A DNA stretch of 64,000 nucleotides from positions 64,890,951-64,954,950 of the forward strand of contig OY282608.1 in the NCBI GenBank assembly GCA_958298945.1. The letters are read 5' to 3'. Source of the stretch: Atherix ibis (Eukaryota; Arthropoda; Insecta; Diptera; Athericidae). Position numbers and translations under genes: made by a program. Positions 56,601 to 64,000 of this stretch are shown here, piece after piece. The notes beneath the pieces are model-generated. The model worked only from the letters and a program-made list of their open reading frames with translations, was not told the DNA's origin and ran no database searches. The number at the start of each line of letters is the position of its first letter. The first letter of the stretch is position 1.

Positions 56601-59600
56601 CGCTTTGTTCGTTTGATGGTTTGTTGGTTTCTTTGTTTTTTGGTTTGTTGGTGTTTTGGTTTGTTGCTTTGTTGGTTTGTTGGTTTGTTGGCTTGTTGGC
56701 TTGTTGGTTTGTTGGATTGTTGGTTTGTTAGTTTGTTGGCTTTTTGGTTACTTGGTTTGTTGGTTTGTTGGCCTGTTGGCTTGTTGGTTTGTTGCTTTGT
56801 TCGTTTGTTGGTTTATTTGTTTGTTGGTTTCTTGGCTTGTTGGTTTGTTGGTTTGTTGGTTTGTTGGTTTGTTGGTTTGTTGGCTTGTTGGTTTGTTGTT
56901 TGTTAGTTTGTTGGCTTGTTGGCTTGTTGGTTTGTTGGTTTGTTGGCTTGTTGGTTTGTTGGTTTGTTAGTTTGTTGGTTTGATGGTTTGTTGGTTTGTT
57001 GGTTTGTTGGCTTGTTGGTTTGCTGGCTTGTTGGTTTGTTGGTTTGTCGGTTTGTTGGTTTGTTGGTTTGTTGGTGTTTTTGGTTTGCTGGTTTATTTGT
57101 ATGTTGGTTTGTTGGCTTGTTGATTTGTTGGTTTGTTGGTTTGTTGGCTTGTTGGTTTGTTGGTTTGTTGGCTTGTTGGCTTGTTGGTTTGTTGGTTTGT
57201 TGGCTTGTTGGCTTGTTGGTTTGTTGGTTTGTTGGTTTTTTGGTTTGTTGGTTTGTTGGTTTGTTGTTTGTTGGTTTGTTGGTTTGTTGGTTACTTTGTT
57301 TTTTGGTTTGGTGGCTTGTTGGTTTGTTGGCTTGTTGGCTTGTTGCTTTGTTGGTTTGTTGGTGTGTTGGCTTGTTGGCTTGTTGGTTTGTTAGTTTGTT
57401 GGCCTTTTGGTTACTTGGTTTGTTGGTTTGTTGGTTTGTTGGCTTGTTGGTTTGTTGGCTTGTTGGTTTGTTGGTTTGTTGGTTTGTTGGTTTGTTGGTT
57501 TGTTGGCTTGTTGGCTTGTTAGTTTGTTGGTTTTTTGGTTTGTTGGTTTGTTGGTTTGTTGGCTTGTTGGCTTGTTGGCTTGTTGGTTTGTTGGTTTGTT
57601 GGCTTGTTGGTTTGTTGGTTTGTTGGTTTGTTGGCTTGTTGGCCTGTTGCTTTGTTGGTTTGTTGGTGTGTTGGCTTGTTGGCTTGTTGGTTTGTTAGTT
57701 TGTTGGCTTTTTGGTTACTTGGTTTGTTGGTTTGTTGGTTTGTTGGCTTGTTGGTTTGTTGGCTTGTTGGTTTGTTGGTTTGTTGGTTTGTTGGTTTGTT
57801 GGTTTGTTGGCTTGTTGGCTTGTTAGTTTGTTGGTTTTTTGGTTTGTTGGTTTGTTGGTTTGTTGGCTTGTTGGCTTGTTGGCTTGTTGGTTTGTTGGTT
57901 TGTTGGCTTGTTGGTTTGTTGGCTTGTTGGTTTGTTGGCTTTTTGGTTTGTTGGTTTGTTGGTTTGTTGGCTTGTTGGCTTATTGGTTTGTTGGTTTGTT
58001 GGTTTGTTGGTTTGTTGGTTTGTTGGTTTGTTGGTTTTTTGGTTTGTTGGTTTGTTGGTTTGTTGGCTTGTTGGTTTGTTGGTTTGTTGGCTTGTTGGCT
58101 TGTTGGTTACTTAGTTTGTTGGTTTGTTGGCTTGTTAGCTTGTTGGTTTGTTGGCTTGTTGCTTTGTTGGTTTGTTGGTTTGTTGGCTTGTTGGTTTGTT
58201 GGTTTGTTGGGTTGTTGTTTACTTAGTTTGTTGGTTTGTTAACATGTTGGTTTGTTGGTTTGTTGGTTTGTTGGTTTGGTGGTTTGTTGGTTTGTTGGCT
58301 TGTTGGTTTGTTGGCTTGTTGAGTTGTTGTTTTGTTGGTTTGTTGGTTTGTTGGTTTGTTGGTTTGTTGATTTGTTGGCTTGTTGGCTTGGTGGTTTGTT
58401 GGTTTGTTGGTTTATTTGTTTGTTGGTTTGTTGGGTTGTTGGCTTGTTGGTTTGTTGGTTTGTTGGTTTGTTGGCTTGTTGGTTTGTTGGTTTGTTGGCT
58501 TTTTGGTTACTTGGTTTGTGGGTGTGTTGGCTTGTTGCTTTGTTTGTTTGATGGTTTGTTGGTTTGTTGGTTTTTTGGTTTGTTCGTTTTTTGTTTTGTT
58601 GCTTTGTTGGTTTGTTGGTTTATTGGTTTGTTGGTTTGTTGGTTTGTTGGTTTGTTGGTTTGTTGGTTTTTTGGTTTGTTGATTTGTTGGTTTGCTGGCT
58701 TGTTGGCTTGTTGGTTTGTTGGTTTGTTGGCTTGTTGGTTTGTTGGTTTGTTGGCTTGTTGGCTTGTTGCTTTGTTGGTTTGTTGGTTTGTTGGCTTGTT
58801 GGCTTGTTGGTATGTTGGCTTGTTGGCTTGTTGCTTTGTTGGTTTGTTGGTTTGTTGGTTTGTTAGTTTGTTAGCTTGTTGGTTTGTTGGTTTGTTGGTT
58901 TGTTGGCTTGTTGGTTTGTTGGTTTGTTGACTTGTTGGCTTGTTGGTTACTTAGTTTGTTGGTTTGTTGGTTTGTTGGCTTGTTGGTTTGTTGGCTTGTT
59001 GCTTTGTTGGTTTGTTGGTTTGTTGGCTTTTTGGTTTGTTGGTTTGTTGGTTTGTTGGTTTTTTGGTTTGTTGGTTAGTTGGTTTGCTGGCTTGTTGGCT
59101 TGTTGGTTTGTTGGTTTGTTGGTTTGTTGGCTTGTTGGTTTGTTGGCTTGTTGGTTTGTTGGTTTGTTGGCTTGTTGGCTTGTTGGTTTGTTGGTTTGTT
59201 GGTTTGTTGGTTTGTTGGTTTGTTGGTTTGTTGGTTTTTTGGTTTGTTGGTTTGTTGGTTTGTTGGTTTGTTGGCTTGTTGGTTTGTTGGTTTGTTGACT
59301 TGTTGGCTTGTTGGTTACTTAGTTTGTTGGTTTGTTGGTTTGTTGGCTTGTTGGTTTGTTGGCTTGTTGCTTTGTTGGTTTGTTGGTTTGTTGGCTTGTT
59401 GGTTTGTTGGCTTGTTGGTTTGTTGGCTTGTTGGTTTGTTGGTTTGTTGGTTTGTTGCTTTGTTGGCTTCTTGGTTTGTTGGTTTGTTGGCTTGTTGGCT
59501 TGTTGGTTTGTTGGTTTGTTGGCTTGTTGGTTTGTTGGTTTGTTGGCTTGTTGCTTTATTTGTTTGTTGGTTTGTTGGCTTGTTGGTTTGTTGGTTTGTT

Positions 59601-60200
59601 AGTTTGTTAGCTTGTTGGTTTGTTGGTTTGTACGCTTGTTGGCTTGTTGGTTTGTTGGTTTGTTGGCTTGTTGGTTACTTAGTTTGTTGGTTTGTTGGCA
59701 TATTGGTTTGTTGTTTTGTTGGTTTGTTGGCTTGTTGGTTTGTTAGTTTGTTGGCTTGTTGGCTTGTTGGCTTGTTGGTTTGTTGGTTTGTTTGTTTGTT
59801 TGTTTGTTGGTTTGTTGGTTTGTTGGCTTGTTGGCTTGTTGCTTTGTTGGTTTATTGGTTTGTTGGCTTGTTGGCTTGTTGGTTTGTTAGTTTGTTGGCT
59901 TTTTGGTTACTTGGTTTGTTGGTTTGTTGCTTTGTTGGCTTGTTGGTTTGTTGGCTTGTTGGTTTGTTGGTTTGTTAGTTTGTTGGTTTGTTGGTTTGTT
60001 GGTTTGTTGGTTTGTTGGCTTGTTGGCATGTTGGTTTGTTGGCTTGTTGGTATGTTGGTTTGTTGGTTTGTTGGCTTGTTGGCTTATTGGTTTGTTGGTT
60101 TGTTGGTTCGTTGGCTTGTTGGTTTGTTGGTTTTTTGGCTTGTTGGCTTGTTGGTTTGTTGGTTTGTTGGCTTGTTGGTTTGTTGGTTTGTTGGCTTGTT
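53685..60200 (+). repeat. Zone 6 large tandem unit of about 6.5 kb, copy H2
   Basis: This is collinear with H1. It carries about 0.74 kb extra between 54.86 and 55.6 kb, seen as the offset rising from 5,983 to 6,719. The extra part includes a module like the one at 33.7 kb (TTGTCTTG then GGTTTGGTGG near 55,050-55,080). A shorter deletion relative to H1 precedes 60.1 kb. Confidence 0.82.
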
Positions 60201-63200
60201 GGTTTGTTGGTTTGTTGGTTGGTTGGCTTGTTGGCTTGTTGGTTTGTTGGTTTGTTGGCTTGTTGGTTTGTTGGTTTGTTGGCTTGTTGGCTTGTTGCTT
60301 TGTTCGTTTGATGGTTTGTTGGTTTGTTGGTTTTTTGGTTTGTTGGTTTTTTGAATTGTTGCTTTGTTGGTTTGTTGGTTTGTTGGCTTGTTGGCTTGTT
60401 GGTTTGTTGGCTAGTTGGTTTGTTAGTTTGTTGGCTTTTTGGTTCCTTGGTTTGTTGGTTTGTTGGCTTAATGGCTTGTTGGTTTGTTGCTTTGTTCGTT
60501 TGATGGTTTGTTGGTTTGTTGGTTACTTGGTTTGTTGGTTTGTTGGTTTGTTGGCTTGTTGGTTTGTTGGTTTGTTGGTTTGTTGGCTTGTTGGCTTGTT
60601 GGTTTGTTGGTTTGTTGGCTTGTTAGTTTGTTGGTTTGTTGGCTTGTTGGCTTGTTGCTTTGTTCGTTTGATGGTTTGTTGGTTTGTTGGTTTGTTGACT
60701 TGTTGGTTTGTTAGTTTGTTGGTTTATTGGTTTGTTGGTTTGTTGGCTTGTTGGTTTGCTGGCTTGTTGGTTTGTTGGTTTGTTGGTTTGTTGGTTTTTT
60801 TGGTTTGTTGGTTTATTTGTTTGTTGGTTTGTTGGTTTGTTGGTATGTTGGTTTGTTGGTTTGTTGGCTTGTTGGTTTGTTGGTTTGTTGGCTTGTTTGC
60901 TTGTTGGTTTGTTGGTTTGTTGGCTTGTTGGCTTGTTGGTTTGTTGGTTTGTTGGTTTTTTGGTTTGTTGGTTTGTTGGTTTGTTGGTTTGTTGGTTTGT
61001 TGGTTTGTTGGTTTATTTGTTTATTTGTTTGTTGGTTTGTTGGCTTGTTGGTTTGTTGGTTTGTTGGTTGGTTGGCTTGTTGGTTTGTTGGTTTGTTGGC
61101 TTGTTGGCTAGTTGCTTTGTTGGTTTGTTGGTGTGTTGGCTTGTTGGCTTGTTGGTTTGTTAGTTTGTTGGCTTTTTGGTTACTTGGTTTGTTGGTTTGT
61201 TGGTTTGTTGGCTTGTTGGTTTGTTGGCTTGTTGGTTTGTTGGTTTGTTGGTTTGTTGGCTTGTTGGCTTGTTGGTTTATTGGTTTTTTGGTTTGTTGGT
61301 TTGTTGGTTTGTTGGCTTGTTTGCTTGTTGGCTTGTTGCTTTGTTGGTTTGTTGGTTTGTTGGCTTGTTGGTTTGTTGGCTTGTTGGTTTGTTGGTTTTT
61401 TAGTTTGTTGGCTTTTTGGTTACTTGATTTGTTGGTTTGTTGGTTTGTTGGTTTGTTAGTTTGTTGGTTTGTTGGTTAGTTGGCTTGTTGTCTTGTTGGT
61501 TTGTTGGTTTGTTGGCTTGTTGGCTTGTTGGTTTGTTGGTTTGGTGGCTTGTTGGCTTGTTGCTTTTTTCGTTTGATGGTTTGTTGGTTTCTTGGTTTTT
61601 TGGTTTGTTGGTGTTTTGGTTTGTTGCTTTGTTGGTTTGTTGGTTTGTTGGCTTGTTGGTTTGTTGGTTTGTTGGCTTGTTGGTTAGTTAGTTTGTTGGC
61701 TTTTTGGTTACTTGGTTTGTTGGTTTGTTGGCTTGTTGGCTTGTTGGTTTGTTGCTTTGTTCGTTTGATGGTTTGTTGGTTTGTTGGTTACTTGGTTTGT
61801 TGGTTTGTTGGTTTGTTGGCTTGTTGGTTTGTTGGCTTGTTGGTTTGTTGGTTTGTGGGTTTGTTGGCTTGTTGGCTTGTTGGTTTGTTGGTTTGTTGGC
61901 TTGTTGGCTTGTTGGTTTGTTGGTTTGTTGGTTTGTTGGTTTGCTGGTTTGTTGGTTTTTTGGTTTGTTGGTTTATTTGTTTGTTGGTTTGTTGGCTTGT
62001 TGGTTTGTTGGTTTGTTGGTTTGTTGGTTTGTTGGCTTGTTGGCTTGTTGGTTTGTTGGTTTGTTGGTTTGTTGGTTTGTTGGCTTGTTGGTTTGTTGGT
62101 TTGTTGGCTTGTTGGTTTTTTGGTTTGTTGGCTTGTTGGTTTGTTGCTTTGTTCGTTTGATGGTTTGTTGGTTTGTTGGTTTGTTGGCTTGTTGGTTTGT
62201 TAGTTTGCTGGTTTGATGGTTTGTTGGTTTGTTGGCTTGTTGGTTTGCTGGCTTCTTGGTTTGTTGGTTTGTCGGTTTGTTGGTTTGTTGGTTTGTTGGT
62301 TTTTTTGGTTTGTTGGTTTATTTGTTTGTTGGTTTGTTGGCTTGTTGGTTTGTTGGTTTGTTGGCTTGTTGGCTTGTTGGTTTGTTGGTTTTTGGTTTAT
62401 TTGTTTGTTGCTTTGGTGGCTTGTTGGTTTATTGGCTTGTTGGCTTGTTGCTTTGTTGGTTTGTTGGTATGTTGGCTTGTTGGCTTGTTGGTTTGTTAGT
62501 TTGTTGGCTTTTTGGTTACTTGGTTTGTTCGTTTGTTGGTTTGTTGGCTTGTTGGTTTGTCGGCTTGTTGGTTTGTTGGTTTGTTGGCTTGTTGGCTTGT
62601 TGGTTTGTTGGTTTTTTGGCTTGTTGGTTTGTTGGTTTGTTGGTTTGTTGGCTTGTTGGCTTGTTGGTTTGTTGGTTTGTTGGCTTGTTGGTTTGTTGGT
62701 TTGTTGGCTTGTTGGCTTGTTGCTTTGTTGGTTTGTTGGTTTGTTGGCTTGTTGGCTTGTTGGTTTGTTAGTTTGTTGGATTTTTCGTTACTTGGTTTGT
62801 TAGTTTGTTGGTTTGTTGGCTTTTTGGTTTGTTGGCTTGTTGGTTTGTTGGTTTGTTGGTTTGTTGGCTGGTTGGGTTGTTGGTTTGTTGGTTTGTTGGT
62901 TTATTGGTTTGTTGGTTTGTTGGTTTTTTGGTTTGTTGGTTTGTTGGTTTGTTGGCTTGTTGGTTTGTTGTTTTGTTGGCTTGTTGGCTTGTTGGTTACT
63001 TAGTTTGTTGGTTTGTTGGTTTGTTGGCTTGTTGGTTTGTTGGCTTGTTGCTTTGTTGGTTTGTTGGTTTGTTGGCTTGTTGGTTTGTTGGTTTGTTGGG
63101 TTGTTGGTTTGTTGGTTTGTCGGTTTGTTGGTTTGTTGGTTTGTTGGTGTTTTTGGTTTGCTGGTTTATTTGTATGTTGGTTTGTTGGCTTGTTGATTTG

Positions 63201-64000
63201 TTGGTTTGTTGGTTTGTTGGCTTGTTGGTTTGTTGGTTTGTTGGCTTGTTGGCTTGTTGGTTTGTTGGTTTGTTGGCTTGTTGGCTTGTTGGTTTGTTGG
63301 TTTGTTGGTTTTTTGGTTTGTTGGTTTGTTGGTTTGTTGTTTGTTGGTTTGTTGGTTTGTTGGTTACTTTGTTTTTTGGTTTGGTGGCTTGTTGGTTTGT
63401 TGGCTTGTTGGCTTGTTGCTTTGTTGGTTTGTTGGTTTGTTGGCTTGTTGGCTTGTTGGTTTGTTGGTTTGTTGGTTTTTTGGTTTGTTGGTTTGTTGGT
63501 TTGTTGCTTTGTTCGTTTGTTGGTTTATTTGTTTGTTGGTTTCTTGGCTTGTTGGTTTGTTGGTTTGTTGGTTTGTTGGTTTGTTGGTTTGTTGGCTTGT
63601 TGGTTTGTTGTTTGTTAGTTTGTTGGCTTGTTGGCTTGTTGGTTTGTTGGTTTGTTGGCTTGTTGGTTTGTTGGTTTGTTGGCTTGTTGGATTGTTGCTT
63701 TGTTCGTTTGATGGTTTGTTGGTTTGTTGGTTTGTTGGCTTGTTGGTTTGTTGGTTTGTTAGTTTGTTGGTTTGATGGTTTGTTGGTTTGTTGGCTTGTT
63801 GGTTTGCTGGCTTGTTGGTTTGTTGGTTTGTCGGTTTGTTGGTTTGTTGGTTTGTTGGTGTTTTTGGTTTGCTGGTTTATTTGTATGTTGGTTTGTTGGC
63901 TTGTTGATTTGTTGGTTTGTTGGTTTGTTGGCTTGTTGGTTTGTTGGTTTGTTGGCTTGTTGGCTTGTTGGTTTGTTGGTTTGTTGGCTTGTTGGCTTGT
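60201..64000 (+). repeat. Zone 6 rearranged third copy, continuing past the window
   Basis: Modules of H are found in altered order: the one at 61,176 resembles 49,489 and 56,216, and GGTGTTTTTGG at 63,146 is 6,073 bp from the site at 57,073. A second GGTGTTTTTGG at 63,857 begins a new tandem copy with a 711-bp period (89 units minus one base). The array runs off the right edge. Confidence 0.78.
63030..64000 (+). repeat. 711-bp tandem repeat, second copy cut by the window end
   Basis: GGTGTTTTTGG, the following TTTGCTGG and the TTTGTATG variant occur at 63,146 and again at 63,857. The following units match as far as the window runs. Confidence 0.75.

Larger units (their letters stand above)
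1..64000 (+). repeat. Uninterrupted 8-bp satellite array, TTGGYTTG unit
   Basis: The entire window is a head-to-tail array of TTGGTTTG and TTGGCTTG. No inverted block, transposon or unique sequence was seen on either strand. Common variants are TTAGTTTG, TTGCTTTG, TTCGTTTG, TTGATTTG, TTGGTTTT, TTTGTTTG, TTGGATTG, TTGGCATG, TTGGTATG and the pairs TTGGTTACTTAG or TTGGTTACTTGG. The consensus has no stop codon in any of six frames, so long open frames appear everywhere. They start at TTG codons and read LVCWFVGL cycles (+) or TNKPTNQQ cycles (-), so none is called as a gene. The array extends beyond both window ends. A eukaryotic heterochromatic satellite is the likeliest identity (inference). 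Confidence 0.97.

Noticed and set aside
1..64000. Telomeric repeat
   Set aside because: The unit TTGGYTTG does not match the telomere units I know (TTAGGG, TTTAGGG, TTGGGG, TTTTGGGG, TTAGG and similar). The array also shows kilobase higher-order blocks, unlike telomerase products.
1..64000. CRISPR array
   Set aside because: The period is 8 bp with no spacer sequences; nothing alternates with the repeat.
1..64000. TTGGC half-sites of nuclear factor I, and CCAAT boxes on the minus strand (ATTGG on +)
   Set aside because: They arise automatically from the TTGGCTTG unit and the TTATTGG variant. The palindromic partner half-site is absent and there is no gene to regulate.
1..64000. Forkhead-like TGTTTATTTG sites in the TTTATTTG variant
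   Set aside because: They are simple consequences of two adjacent T-rich variants, scattered with the block copies; nothing else suggests a regulatory role.
1..64000. tRNA, rRNA or other structured RNA genes, or transposon remnants
   Set aside because: No departure from the 8-bp array longer than a few bases was seen, and the near absence of A and of complementary segments rules out stable stems.

Overview
The whole 64 kb window is one uninterrupted short-period satellite array. The unit is 8 bp, TTGGTTTG or TTGGCTTG on the + strand (CAAACCAA or CAAGCCAA on the - strand). It runs in the same orientation from the first base to the last. I found no protein-coding gene, RNA gene, transposon, CRISPR array or stretch of unique sequence. 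The G/T-rich strand is always the + strand. A is confined to variant units, and C sits almost only at unit position 5. The long open frames are artefacts: neither strand of the consensus has a stop codon in any frame, and because 8 is not a multiple of 3, every + frame reads the same 8-residue cycle (LVCWFVGL; minus strand TNKPTNQQ).

A satellite this long and free of unique sequence suggests eukaryotic heterochromatin (pericentromeric, subtelomeric or sex-chromosome-like). This is inference; the sequence does not reveal the species. The unit is not a telomere repeat I recognise.

The array has a second level of organisation. Rare variant units (point variants, 7-mers and 9-mers) recur in fixed order in large blocks, so the array grew by segmental, mostly head-to-tail duplication. 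Landmark variants divide it into about six zones. Zone 1 (1-5.2 kb) is a block with the GGTTTTGGTGG landmark, repeated at +3,025 and then about +805 bp. Zone 2 (5.2-18.2 kb) carries TGTGGTTTG and TCATTTG variants, with duplications at +4,134, about +5,050 and about +1,730 bp. Zone 3 (18.2-31.7 kb) has +511, +2,748, +5,309 and +7,626 bp duplications. Zone 4 (31.7-40.7 kb) has a 1,503 bp tandem pair, two 288 bp tandem pairs, and +5,086-5,110 and +3,447-3,519 bp copies. Zone 5 (40.7-47.6 kb) is an amplified GGATTTTTGG block with periods near 1,882 and 705 bp. Zone 6 (47.6-64 kb) is a tandem pair of about 6 kb blocks plus a rearranged third copy that reaches the window end.

The main structural finding is that block lengths are set by unit register. 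Counting the 7-mers (-1) and 9-mers (+1) between two copies predicts the offset modulo 8 in all twelve comparisons I worked through. The irregular units therefore act as heritable markers of how the array was built. Block ends are approximate, usually within a few tens of bases, because they were read by eye from landmarks.
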